Assembly: GCA_949358305.1 (NCBI GenBank)
Contig: OX442321.1
Location: 8,209,605 to 8,273,604 of the forward strand
Source of the DNA: Strigamia acuminata
Lineage: Eukaryota; Arthropoda; Chilopoda; Geophilomorpha; Linotaeniidae
Direction of reading: 5' to 3'
DNA length: 64,000 bases
Below are positions 24,638 through 36,178 of this stretch, one piece after another. A model generated the notes under the pieces. That model worked only from the letters and a program-made list of their open reading frames with translations, did not search any database and was not told the DNA's origin. The number at the start of each line of letters is the position of its first letter. Position 1 is the stretch's first letter. The translations under genes and the position numbers were made by a program.

Positions 24638-25637
24638 CAGGTGTACTGACATTCCATCAATTTTGTTTGATTCTCTTATTTCTGTATATAAATTTTTATT
24701 TTTCTATTTCTTGAGTAGTTGTATGAAGAATATTTTGAGGCAAAACTTGGGGTGTAGTTCTTAATCTCTTTCATGCTTTGTATTGCCAAATGGGCTGACA
24801 TTCCAACTGAAATGATTTCTCTGAACAGGACGGTTTTTACATCATATCTCTGAGAATTCCAATAAGGATTAAGATTAAGTGAAATTGAAATCCCTTCTTT
24901 GACTTATAGAAGTGACTTATCTCTTCTGAGTCTACATTTCTTCAACCTGGCTTCCTGTAATTTCCAGTTTATGCACTTGTGGTTTATTTCCTCAGTCTAA
25001 CCTAACTTAAAGGTTGCACTTTATCTTTCGTGGTTTTCTATCCAGTCAACCTGGTGGCCGCATGGTTACAATGATCCCTACTTTTGTAGTTTTTTTTGGT
25101 AGCGCAGTTTTAATCTCTCTTCTGGCTATTGCCACTATTTCTGGTCCTAATGGTACGCTTTAAGAGTGTCAGACTGTTTGAAATATAAGCTTAGAAAACG
25201 TATTGCAGTATAGAGAAAGTAATAAAAAGCCCAGCCAATGACCTAGCTTAGTTAAAGTCACCTCTATTATTTGTTAAATTGCAATGAATGAACTTCTACT
25301 AAGTTTTTACTGAGCTGTAGACTATGAATAATAAGCCCATAAAAATACAAAAAAATAAGACAAAATAAACTATGGGTTTAAACTCCCAGATAATTTGACT
25401 CAGCAGGGTTTTTAGCAAAGACACGACGACGGAAGACAACACAATGCATTCCTCTTGACTAAGTTATTTCTTTCATTTTTGTCTTTTTGCTAGATTTCTC
25501 CTTCGACAAAACTAGTGGTATAATGTCTATCGTCATCCACTGTTAGAAAGTAATAGTCTTATGTATGCGGTGTGATCTCGCTGAAAAACTTATTCAAGTC
25601 TGTTATGAACGTTAAGCTTTAAAAAAAAATTTCAAAT

Positions 25638-26037
25638 TTAGAATTTGAGAATGAGATAAATTATTATAAGACAAAATATTGGGAGGTAACTAGCCACAAT
25701 TACATCCACAATTACATCTGTTTTCACCCACAATTTTGATGTTTCCATTTCGAAAAGTGGCTCCACCTTGCGGCCTGCCCGGGCAGGTGTGTTTGCTGGG
25801 GCACTCGCCGTGGTCAGATGTGTTTTAGGTTCCCAGTGAAACATGAGTTGTGCCAGTGACAACCTGGTACCTGCAGATGAGGTATTATGTTGGGGATATA
25901 AGAACCTCATCATACCAACTAAGGACTGGCCCTCATCCAGTTTACTCATTCCGTTCTTAAAGGTTTGAACCCTACGTTCAGCCGGTCCATTCGATTGAGC
26001 ATGATAAGGCGGTGAAAACTTCTGTACCACACCGTTT
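25638..26037 (-). pseudogene. Ty3/Gypsy integrase fragment (copy 2/3 boundary)
   Basis: As at 12626-13025. Confidence 0.9.
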
Positions 26038-26240
26038 GACGTTTTTCATTGCTGGTTTTTTTGCCGGGTTTGGATCTGGCCAAAATCTTTGGCTTTTGAT
26101 TAGCCTTTTTTAATGGATCCGCTTTTTTCCTCCGTTTTATGTTTTTTCGATTGTTTTTCTTCGAAGACTCAGAATGTTTTCTTTTTGTTTGGTTTTCCTC
26201 TTTGGTCGTTGATCGACTATTTCGATCCATTGCTTCTTAA
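26038..26240 (-). other. Lysine-rich captured segment (copy 2/3 boundary)
   Basis: As at 13026-13228; the open frame begins at 26230. Confidence 0.5.
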
Positions 26241-26255
26241 TTTTTTCTCTATCAC

Positions 26256-26629
26256 AGAATCTCAATTGTCTCTGGGTGTATCAGGTCCCGAATCAATCCA
26301 TAAACTTCAGATCCCGCAACCGAAGTGAGTAGTTGCTTTTGTTCTGTCTCTTTGACGCGATTTAGCACGCAGAAATCTCGAAATTGATGGACGTACTGGT
26401 GCTAAGCTTCCTTACACTTCCCGGTAAAAGGCAAGATACTGCCTAACAGATGTGGCGGTCTGTCTGATTGTGCCTTGATTAACGATGAAATCGCTGCGAT
26501 CAAATCCGTCGTGGAAGAAGATGATGACGATGCCGGTGGTATGACGGTTGAGTTGGTCGGGTCTGTCATCTTACTTGCTGAAGATGCAGAGCGTGTATCA
26601 GATTCGAATATTAAACAAAACAAAAACAA
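26256..26629 (-). pseudogene. Ty3/Gypsy-type gag fragment (unit copy 3)
   Basis: As at 232-605. Confidence 0.6.
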
Positions 26630-27069
26630 ACGATACGTATCTTAACCGAAACGAAGTGTTGTTACGGCCCATGAGTTCGAAATCCACAGTCGAACGATAT
26701 TTCTCGTCGCCAACTTGTTATGTTCTTAACAGATTCAATTCGAATTAAGTTTTGCCAGTTGTAGTGTTTATTTTGGTCCAATCGCCTCGTTACATACATG
26801 CGTTTTTACAGCATCAATTTTGTAAGTTTTTCTACATGGCTTCTATATACAAAGCTTGCTTTTTACATAATGTCGTCTGCTCTATATTTATTACAATTGG
26901 TCTCTTACAACATATTGTTTCTCATGCACGAGTCACATTATTTGTTAACTACGATGTGTTTTCATATTCACATTATTTATATTTAAATTTTGTATTTTGA
27001 TCATAACACATCATATCTTTGAGAATTCAAATAAGGATTAAGATTAAGTGAAATTGAGAATCACTTCTC

Positions 27070-27376
27070 TGACTTATAAAAGTGACTTACCGGTATCTCT
27101 TCTACTGCATATAAAAGTGACTTATCTCTTCTACTGCATATAAAAGTGACTTATCTCTTCTACTGCATATAAAAGTGACTTATCTCTTCAACTGCATATA
27201 AAAGTGACTTATCTCTTCCACTGCATATAAAAGTGACTTACCGGTATCTCTTCTACTGCATATAAAAGTAACTTATCTCTTCTACTGTATATAAAAGTGA
27301 CTTATCTCTTCTACTGCATATAAGTGACTTATCTCTTCCACTGCATATAAAAGTGACTTATCTCTTCTACTGCATT
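27070..27376. repeat. 29-bp tandem repeat (unit copy 3)
   Basis: As at 1046-1352, with the same variant order. Confidence 0.9.
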
Positions 27377-28679
27377 TTCCAGTTTATGCACTTGTGGTTT
27401 ATTTTTTCAGCCTAACCTAGCTTAAAGGTTGCACCTGGTGGCCGTATGGTTACGATGATCCCTATACTTTTGTTGTTTCTTTGTTACCGTAGTTTTAACC
27501 CCTCTTCTGGTCATTACTACTATTCCTGGTAATAATAAGCTTATATGGCACGCTTTAAGACTGTCAGACTGTTTGAAATATAAACTTAGAAAACACATTT
27601 CCATAGTGCAGTATAGAGAAAGTAATGAAAAGCCCAGTCAAAGTCAGAGAGTAGACTGAAAGTCAAACTTTATTGAGAATCTTTTTTCTTTCATCTTCAG
27701 GTCGTCTCCTCCTTTAGCTGCTTGTAGTGAATTATTATTTTGTAATTACTGTACAGTTCTGTCAAACACTTGAACTGTAAATTTGATTAGTATATGGATA
27801 GGGTGTTTCTTCCTTTTGCTTCTTGTAGTGACTTGATAAGTTCTCGATAATAACTATTTTAATTTCCAATTTGCAATAATTCAATCTTTAAGTCTTTGTC
27901 CTTCTTGACTGGTGATGAAGACTGAATTTTGAATTACATAATTTGCCTTGCTAGATAAGCAATGCGCCTATTTCTGAAGTGGTCTCTTATATTCCTGGGC
28001 AAATTTGGTGCTGCAAGATTTATTTATTTATTTATTAAAGTCTTTCCGAAGGAGTAAAGGTTACAAAAAAATTAGACATTCAAAATTTGTCGATTAAGAA
28101 TAAACGTGTATAAAAAAACAAAATTAGTATTACAATTAAAATGTTATCACTGATTTCAAAAATTAAATGTGTTCTCTCACTATCACATTTCATTGCGAGA
28201 GGCGTCTGTGGAAGTTTAGTGGGAGATGCAGTTTAGGATGAGCAGTCAAAGATTTTTTAATTTCTAATTTTTTAAGAATTAAAGCCAAAGAACCATGTCT
28301 GCTTTATGTCAGCATTGCAACTTTTATTGGTTGAATAATATAAAACAAAATATATAGATAGGAAAAAAAAAAGTGGCAAAAATGAATTAAGTGCCTAAAA
28401 TAAAACCTATCCAAGTAAAATGTTATTTTAGTGAATTTTAGCTTACAATGTCTGCGTTTAGGCCAGTTCATTGCTTGTCTTGTCTTGTACTAGTTGTCTT
28501 AACTGCATTGATGGACCTACGCATTCTAAAATCTAAAGTTTGAATTACGCCGTTTTCTGCCTCGTTGAAAATGTGTTTAGGTTTTGCGAGGACTAATAAA
28601 AATTTAAAAAATTCAAATCATAATTTCCTTAATATTTTTATTTAATACTTGTATATGAAATAAATCATAACTATAGTAT

Positions 28680-29311
28680 GGTGGACCTGATGCGCCACCT
28701 ACAAATTAGACCTCTTAGACATGCTGTGTTTGTTATTCACGTTATTTAATTCGGGTTTGATTTTCATAAGGTTGATTGGTTTCATGAACACGGGATTAAC
28801 ATTTCTCAGCAATTTTCTGGCTAAAACTGTTGCATCATGACAGTCAAAGTATCTCGATTTGGTGAAACATGTCATATTGGACAAGTTTCCATGGATGGCT
28901 GGATTTCTTCAGTTTATTAGTTCGTATAAACAGAAGAAATGCAGCTATCTTATTTCTTTGAAAAATGATCCATTTATTTTCTTTCATATGTTATTTTGCT
29001 ACTGTTTGGCGCCATTACTGTTACGCCTACTATAGGCTTAGTTCGAAATGTACTTTCTTCTGTATTTCTTCAGTTATGTGACAGTTGAGTATTTATTTGG
29101 CAAGAATATTATTTGATGCGTCTTTTGGAGCTTTGTGGTGCTTTTTGGTGGTTTTTCAAAGTTTGGTTTGAATTTTTCATTTGCCATTTTTCTTGACATC
29201 AAGTGTTTAGTTTGAGATTTGATATCTGAAATTTCATATTTCTGGTGGCGGCTCAGGACCACCAATCTATGAATTTAATTTTCAATTTGTAGGTGGCGCA
29301 TCAGGGCCACC
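28680..29311. mobile_element. Inverted-repeat element with GGTGGC ends (unit copy 3)
   Basis: As at 2656-3287. Confidence 0.7.
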
Positions 29312-29473
29312 ATACACAATCGTGTCGTACCTCATATGGTAATTGGAAGTGAGAATAAGCGTATTGTCCTGTGCGTTAAATTCGCGTGGTGGTGGTTTTT
29401 TTGAAAGGTATCAAAAAATTGAAAATTTAAAAATTTACCAATTTATAAAACATTTACATTACCCTCGTATACA

Positions 29474-31053
29474 TCACAGCTGAATACAAATATTTTTATA
29501 TTTTTCATAATTTATTTTGTGTTCATTAAATAGTTTTTCTAATGAATCCACGTACATGTTGTGATAGTGGTCTATTTCTTCTCGACTTGGTTGTTGGTTT
29601 TGTACAACATCAATTGGTTTTCCAACTATTGACAAAATAAATTGTTCAAAGAAAATGGTGTCGGCAGTTGGGATTTAGTAAGCACATTCACAAATGCATA
29701 TGCAACTTTCAGTTAATCATATTTTGTTGTTTAAATGTCTCGAGCTTGCCGACTGCAACTTAAACAGACTAAATCGGCCCTCAATTTTGAATTTGGATCG
29801 AGGCAAGCAGGTTAGATACCGTATTACCCCGCTTTAAGCCTGAAATTTGAGTTTTCTTAATTTTCTGAAGATTATTGCTAAAATCTGGGTAAATTTATAG
29901 AAATTTAGGCCAATTTCCTACGTTTTGGACATCTAAAAATGCTTTTTATGCTTGTAAAACTCGCACTACACTGGCATGCGGGGTAATATGGTAAGTTATT
30001 TAGTCTAAATGACTTTATGAATGCGCCTACTGATTTACTTACCAACTACATCTATGGGCTGTCGACTAGGGAACATTCCTGTCAGGCCCAGTATGGGCAT
30101 TGCTAATCGATAACGGTCGTACAGAAAATCTTGACATTTTCTCAACAAACTTCCTTTTGGGTTAGCAACTTGCGAGTATACTTCGTTCTCGCCGAACCCA
30201 AAAATCGGAATTAAAGACGCCCTAATCGAATACTAAAAATTTAGAAATTAATTTCACAAACAATTTAATTTACCCGTGCTGAATGGCAAGTCTGACAAAT
30301 CCTTTCCGATTCTTAAGAGTGAGTTTGACAACTCCAGAATGTGCATCCAACATTTCCACTGCACCGCCTACGATTATGACCAACATATTTCCTTTCCCCT
30401 CTCGAGTTAGCAGCCACGAAATACTTTCTGCAGACACTGAACAAGCACCTAAACAAACAAACAAAATATAAACCATAATAATCAACAATAACAATCAGTC
30501 AAACCTAAGCCTAAAACCAACTCCCTGAGCAATGGAAACCAGAAGTGAGCGAGCAATAAAAGAATTCTAGGTGTTATTTGCGGAAATAACTTGCTAAAAC
30601 CAGTTGCTTCTGTTGCAAAACAAGATGTGAAACCTATACTGAACGTGCCGTGAGGATGGTAGCCACAAACGTAATTTTTATTTGAATCCAATTCTGCAGT
30701 TTTTATTATCTTTATGGGGAAATATTCTGCCACGTAAGTCCAAAATTTCCACTGTCCTATACAAGTAAATCTAAACATAAAAAAACACATTTTTACACTT
30801 CTTTTAAATGAAACAAAATTTGATATTTTCACCTTCTGCCTCCTTGGAAGCATTGTTTCCTGTCCCACCACAACCAAATGTAGTAACAAATTGGTACGTA
30901 ATAATATTGAGTGTAAAATAACAGATAGAGTGTTACTAAAAAACCCATCGTTATCCCCGATGCAATCAGGAGTGATAAGAATAAAACGGCTGCTGTTTGC
31001 AAACTCTTCTGAGCACTCCAAGCGCGCTCCATTTGTGATTTAAATTTGGCCAT
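29474..31053 (-). CDS. DGAT2/MOGAT-family acyltransferase, gene C (array-edge copy)
   Basis: Exons: 31053-30833, 30770-30505, 30448-30274, 30221-30043 and 29625-29474, giving 330 residues. It starts seven codons before A and B (MAKFKSQMERAW) because the ATG is intact here. Family motifs are present: HPHGTFSIG, IIVGGAVE, RKGFVRLAIQHG. Exon 5, intron 4 (with the MITE at 29817-29993) and the first part of exon 4 are identical to array unit copy 3. From 30079 onward the gene differs from A by scattered substitutions. Its variable region reads AMPILGLTGMFPSRQP, where A has AMPLLRLTRMFPSRQP. Expected role: acyl-CoA-dependent glycerolipid acylation at the ER. Exact substrate unknown. Confidence 0.92.
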
Positions 31054-32149
31054 GTGTTAATGAGATGTGAGCGTAATTGAAGGACATTGAAGTTTTCCTC
31101 CTTCCACTTCCTGCTCATCCGGAAACAGCTTTGTTGTTTCAATTTCAACCTAACACAATTAGCTCCTTCTATTGATAGAGAAACGAACTCAAGGACAAGG
31201 CTACAGACACTCAGATAAATGAACCAGGAATATTTCTTTACATTTGGAGTGAGTAAAAAGTTAAAACAAATCCTAATATATTCAGAAATGACGCTTGCCT
31301 AGGTCCCCAAACATTTTTCATGCTTATTTTGCTTTAATTCAATGTATTTAAATTTGGAAGTCGCATGCTCAGGGTCCCCAACTACCCTGAATTTATCTAA
31401 ATCCGGAAATGGACGTTAGTGTAGATTTAATTTTTCTGTGGGGAAACATCGCCCAACTAAAATCTATTTAGATAAAACTAGAGACTTTTTTGTCGGGTTG
31501 CTTCGATGCATAGCAGAAAAGATTAAACGTCTTTATTCTGCTGGTACAAGCTTATCTGCAGTAGCGATTATATAGAAGTTTAGAAAAATTGTTATGGTCA
31601 GTTGCTCGCAGTCATGCGTGCAATTATTGCTAAATGAGAAGCCATGTATCCCAAAGAAAAACAAGATTTAGTATGTATTCATGCCGACTCATACAAAACA
31701 CAAAAGCAGGCTTATTTTTACCATGTATTGCTTACTCAATTGGGTTTTATGTGATTCAGGTTAAAGGAACATCGTATCCTGAAATACATCAATAACAACT
31801 ATTGAAATGACTATTGAAATACTGTCTTTGTGAGTCTGCACGGTCAAGCCATAATCTAAATAGCCATAATTAGATATGTATGGGAAAGCGAGTTGAATCA
31901 AACTGGATGTCCGGTTGCTCAACAATTGATTCTGACCAGGACAATTCTAATCACCAACATACAGATACGGAATACATCGCACATTTGAGTATATCTAATT
32001 TGAGTGTATCTAATTTCTAATGTGCCAATTTCGATCTTTACTTATACTTGTACTACTCCACTTGTGCAGTAAGTTGCGTAACACTTAGAAGTTGTAATTA
32101 CGAGATCAAAGCAAAAATTTAATGTAGTTTTTGCTTCTTTTGTTTACAG
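31054..32149. other. Upstream of gene C; no gene seen
   Basis: About 31345-31425 matches the gene A flank and 31480-31550 matches the gene B flank, so C seems to keep the fullest ancestral upstream region. The rest is AT-rich with no recognisable coding or repeat structure. A signal-peptide exon for the phospholipase gene could lie here but I could not identify one. Confidence 0.5.
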
Positions 32150-33208
32150 TAGCAGTAGTGAGGGATAAGAGAAGTTTATATGGATTTGCTAGGATGGTAT
32201 ATGCTTTGACTGGTCGGAATCCATTAGACTACGACAACTATGGGAATTGGTGCGGAATAGGAGGCAAAGGAGAACCAGTTGATGGTGTTGACAGGTGGGT
32301 TTTAATTTTTTTTAAATGTCTTATGTGTAAGAAGTAATTCTTTTAACCACCACGACAAAAGGCATGTTCAATGTTTTGGTTTTTACGGTTTTTACCGTTT
32401 CTATAAATGGAATGGCATCAAAAACGGCCAAAAACCATCACCAAAAACTATCACTAAAAACCTCAAAAACAAAAACCACGACAGAAGTGGTTTATGAATC
32501 GGTTTATGCAGGGATTTGGTGTTCGCAACGACATAATGGCCGCCTCGAACGTTAGATCGACGGATCAGACTTTCAAGTGTCACAAAGCACTTTCAGGTGA
32601 AGCATCCACCTCCCAATATGTGAGTACCTAAATGCTAAATTACGTTTCAATCAGGGGTCACAACCACAATTCGTTGGTTAAATGAAAGAAAAGGAATTTT
32701 TATGTATTCGCGGGATCGCGACATAAAAACGATACAACAAACGGGCCTTAAAACGAACATATTTACGATTAGGCATGTTTTTGCACACTATTTTGATCGT
32801 TTTTATAAACATAAACCGAAACTTTGAACGTACTTACTCTTTTTTTCTTATGGAAATGCATTTGAATTTTGATTCTTTGGATCCAAAAGATGCTGCAGAA
32901 CGCACGATCGATGCTACCATAATCATGACAGGTATAAGGGCTGCCAAGGCATTTTCTTTAACCTTCGCTCTTACATCAGGCGTTATAAGTGGTCTTTAAG
33001 TCGGAATAAGAAGTCCATAATTTGTGGCGAGTATTTCTGGCAATGGCAATTACAAATTCGTATGTATATTTTCGTTTGTTTAATTTTTATTTCAGCCCGA
33101 AAGAATAAAAGATGTCAACAATTGCTGTGTGTTTGCGATCGAATTGCAGCTCAGTGTTTTGCTCGTAATACTTATAATCCAGAGCATAAGAAATCACGTT
33201 TTGGATGA
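32150..33208 (+). pseudogene. Secreted phospholipase A2-like gene lacking its catalytic exon
   Basis: Two exons are clear. The first, 32150-32294 (after tttacag, before GTGGGT), encodes SLYGFARMVYALTG then DYDNYGNWCGIGGKGEPVD, the N-terminal helix and calcium-binding loop of secreted PLA2. The last, 33096-33208 (after tttcag, stop at 33206), encodes LLCVCDRIAAQCFARNTYN, the second catalytic-helix segment with its Asp. The exon between them should carry the CCxxHDxCY active-site helix, and I could not find it in 32295-33095. That interval contains sequence resembling about 53130-53290, suggesting a repeat insertion. Secreted PLA2 hydrolyses the sn-2 ester of phospholipids. A signal-peptide exon was not found. 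Probably a broken gene, though a divergent middle exon cannot be fully excluded. Confidence 0.7.
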
Positions 33209-33817
33209 GATTTGTGACGAATACATTTATAAGTGTAAATAAATTATAAAAAATATATTTATGAAATTTTCTCGATGATATCATTTTTTTATCGCTTTCG
33301 TACACATAAAAATCACGTTACCTTATCAACTGAAAAAAAAATCATTATAGTGACTATGCTGAATTCAATTTATGACTTTTCTATACAGTTTTATGTTAAA
33401 TAAAATGAAATTTCTAAGCGTACCGTTAGGGTTAGGAAATATGTAAAAATGGAATTTTGCACTAATGAATGATTTAATTTAATTAAATAAAAAATATGAA
33501 AATACATCTTTTTTAAAACGCTAAATGACGTCATTTAATAACAACCCAACTAATGCAAAAAGAAGTAAGCTGTTTATACGTAGACATCCAGATGTTATTA
33601 CAACCAAAAGCGTCATCGATAGATCATGGCATGATTTTTATGTGTAAAAATCTGTGATTTTATGTAGCAAATGAAGCTACAAAAGTTAATTTTTGCAAGA
33701 TAATGTACCACAATTACCAATTGATAATACACCACGAGTCTGCCAGACAATTGCTCTGATTTATCTACACATCACCTAACCAACACATCACTTTAAATTG
33801 GGTCGTTACATTACATA
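33209..33817. other. Intergenic, nothing recognised
   Basis: AT-rich spacer between the phospholipase fragment and the transporter; presumed promoter region of the latter. Confidence 0.5.
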
Positions 33818-34810
33818 ATGAAAATGATTCCTCTTCGCGGCACTATGGTACTTTTAGGTGGATTTTTAGTGCATTTAACTCTAGGAACAGTATATACATT
33901 TGGTAAATATATTTTTCTTACAGGATATTTTAATTGTAGCTTCATTTTATTAAAAACAGGAAACATGGCACCCTACATCATCTCTTATTTGCATGCGTTT
34001 GGAGACAAATCAAATGTGACTGAAAATGATGCAATTTGGGTCCAATCACTCATGTTTGCTGGTCAGGGGCTTTTTATGTGTCTAGGTGGATGGTTTGATA
34101 TTTATTTAGGTCCAAGAATTACAACATATTTAGGAAGTATGGTAGCAAGGTAGAAATGGCAGAAAATAAACAAACAATAGGATTCAGCACTTAATCGCCA
34201 TATTTTCAGCACTGGAGTTGCAATTTCATATTTTTCTATCAAGGACTCTGTGACGTTATTGGCCGTAACTTATGGATTTGTTTTTGGTATTGGTGTTGGA
34301 TTAGCCTATATTTCGCCATTGGCTACTGGAATGAAGGTAGGCACGAAATAAAATTTTAAAAAGTAAATAACATGTACATTTAAATAAATAAAAATTGTTA
34401 GTGGTTTCCAAAGAATAAAGGATTGGTTAATGGAATAATAGTTGGCGGATTTGGTTTAGGAGCATTTGTGTTTACCCAAGTTCAAACGAGATATCTTAAT
34501 CCGAATAACAGTAAGATCAACGAAAATGGGTAATTTAAAAAAATAAAAAAAAATTGAAAATATATATTGAATTATTTTATTAGTTATTTTACAGATCCAT
34601 ACGTTCTCTCACGTGTGCCAAAGATTTTCCTGTTACTGGGTGGTATTTATGCCACGTTACAGTTGATTGGTTCGTCAATGTTGACCGTTCCGAATGAAAA
34701 AATTAATGAGAAAGAGCCGATAATGGATGCTGTAAATAACGAGACGAATGTAGATGCGAGTTACGGCAGCGTTGAAAAGGTTTTAATCGATTTGATGCAA
34801 AATCTTCACG

Positions 34811-34842
<32 letters not shown>

Positions 34843-35748
34843 AAAAAAAGATTTTGGACTGTGATTTGGACGGGCCCGTAACGACTCTCAAAGATGACAT
34901 CGTGTTGTACGAATCGTACACCCCGAAACAGATGTTTCATCATCGTCAATTTTATATTTTATGGTTTACTTTCTTTTTAAATAGTCAAGTTGTCAATTAT
35001 ATTTCATCAATGTATAAGGTATTTTAATATTTTTTATTTAGTATTTTTTTTAAAATTTATTTTGTCTTTACAGAGTTATGGACAAACTTTTATTAAAGAT
35101 GACCAGTTCTTAGCTACGGTAGGCGCGGTATCCGCCATTTTTAATGCTGTAGGCCGGATTATCTGGGGTTTATTAATCGATAAATTTAACTATAAAGTAG
35201 GAGTGAAAGTTATTAAGTCTAGAAATTTAAAATTTATTTTTCATTTTTTTTTTAGGTCTGTATGTTGGTTTTAACAGCTGGGCTGTGTTTATTTATGGCC
35301 ACTTTGACTTTGACTCCAAATGGTGGAAAATATCTATTTGCAGTTTGGTTGTGGGTGATTTTCTTTTTATTCTCCGGGAATTTTACTATTTTTCCCACAT
35401 GCACGACTCAAACGTTTGGAATTGCTCACGCGGGAATGAATTACGGATTAATATTTACAAGCACAGTTAGTTTAAAAGTTTATATTTTAATTTTAATTAA
35501 TTAAATTTTAATTTTGATTTTTTTAACAGGTTATTGGATCGCCTTTAGCAGCTATTTTAACTCAGAATTTGACTCCACTCATCGGCTGGAGTGGCGTAAT
35601 GGGATTATTTGCTGGATTTTCAAGCATTAGTAATAAAAAACAAATAACATTGCATTTTTTAATTATTATTAATTTATAACAAAAAAAAATATTTTCTCTT
35701 CTAGGCTTTCTACTTACATTGTTTTTTAGAGATTTACAACATTTTTAA
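33818..35748 (+). CDS. Major facilitator (MCT / oxalate-formate antiporter type) transporter
   Basis: Ten exons with consistent phase: 33818-33902, 33960-34149, 34210-34336, 34402-34529, 34584-34779, 34851-35018, 35074-35196, 35256-35465, 35530-35629 and 35705-35748, giving 456 residues. Introns are 50-80 bp. The first helix reads LLGGFLVHLTLGTVYTFGNM, a pattern of monocarboxylate and OFA-type MFS carriers. GVAISYF, GFVFGIGVGLAYISP, GLVNGIIVGGFGLGAF and, in the second half, NAVGRIIWGLLIDKF follow. A hydrophilic loop between the halves spans exons 5-6. It is a plasma- or organelle-membrane carrier of small organic anions by family; the substrate is unknown. The last exon, ending FRDLQHF, is short, and its donor (ATTA/GTAATA) is the weakest join. 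Confidence 0.88.
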
Positions 35749-36178
35749 TTTAAAAAATTTTATTATTAAAAATTTTATTTCAATTTTTTGATATTTATAA
35801 ATAAATATTATTTTCTTAAATTTCCCGCATTTTCTTTTTTTTTTAAATTTATTTTTCACCGCCGAGCGTCGCGTTTATTTTTCAAAATCAAAGCCAAACA
35901 ACTGCTACTCATAAAAATATACAAGAATTTCTAAAACTGAAAGAAAAACTTGTTCCGACTCGCCACGCTTATGAATTTAAAAAAATTATAACTCGCGGCA
36001 TCCAGCTGATGCTAGCTTCGTTAGATATCTGTCGTCATCGCTACCCAATCAGCCAATCAAAACAGAGTTGACGGTCTGCGGTTAAAGGTCTTTTTCAGGA
36101 GGCGGCCGTCGTTGCTATCTCCGATGGAAATTTCGGCTAGTTTTTCGAAGCCATTACTGTAGCAGCGAGCAAATTATA
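35749..36178. promoter_or_regulatory. Intergenic and presumed 5' UTR/promoter of NCK
   Basis: Short spacer; the last 180 bp before the NCK start are less AT-rich than the surroundings. No defined promoter element is recognised. Confidence 0.35.

Larger units (their letters stand above)
13013..26024. repeat. 13,012-bp tandem unit, copy 2
   Basis: A full-length second copy, the same length as copy 1. Four differences seem private to it: 13979 (a for t), 14831 (t for c), 15037 (g for a) and 15673 (c for a). I saw no differences from copy 1 over unit positions 4055-13012, although I compared by eye only. Confidence 0.97.
26025..30078. repeat. 13,012-bp tandem unit, partial copy 3 ending in an acyltransferase exon
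   Basis: The third copy follows the unit for about 4,054 bp. The first mismatch with copy 1 is at 30079, inside exon 4 of acyltransferase gene C, and beyond it similarity drops to that of diverged paralogues. It agrees with copy 1 at the four sites private to copy 2, and with copy 2 at the site private to copy 1. Confidence 0.95.

Noticed and set aside
35258..35470. Alternative-frame open reading frame in the transporter
   Set aside because: Overlaps the true exon 35256-35465 in another frame; only the chosen frame joins its neighbours in phase.
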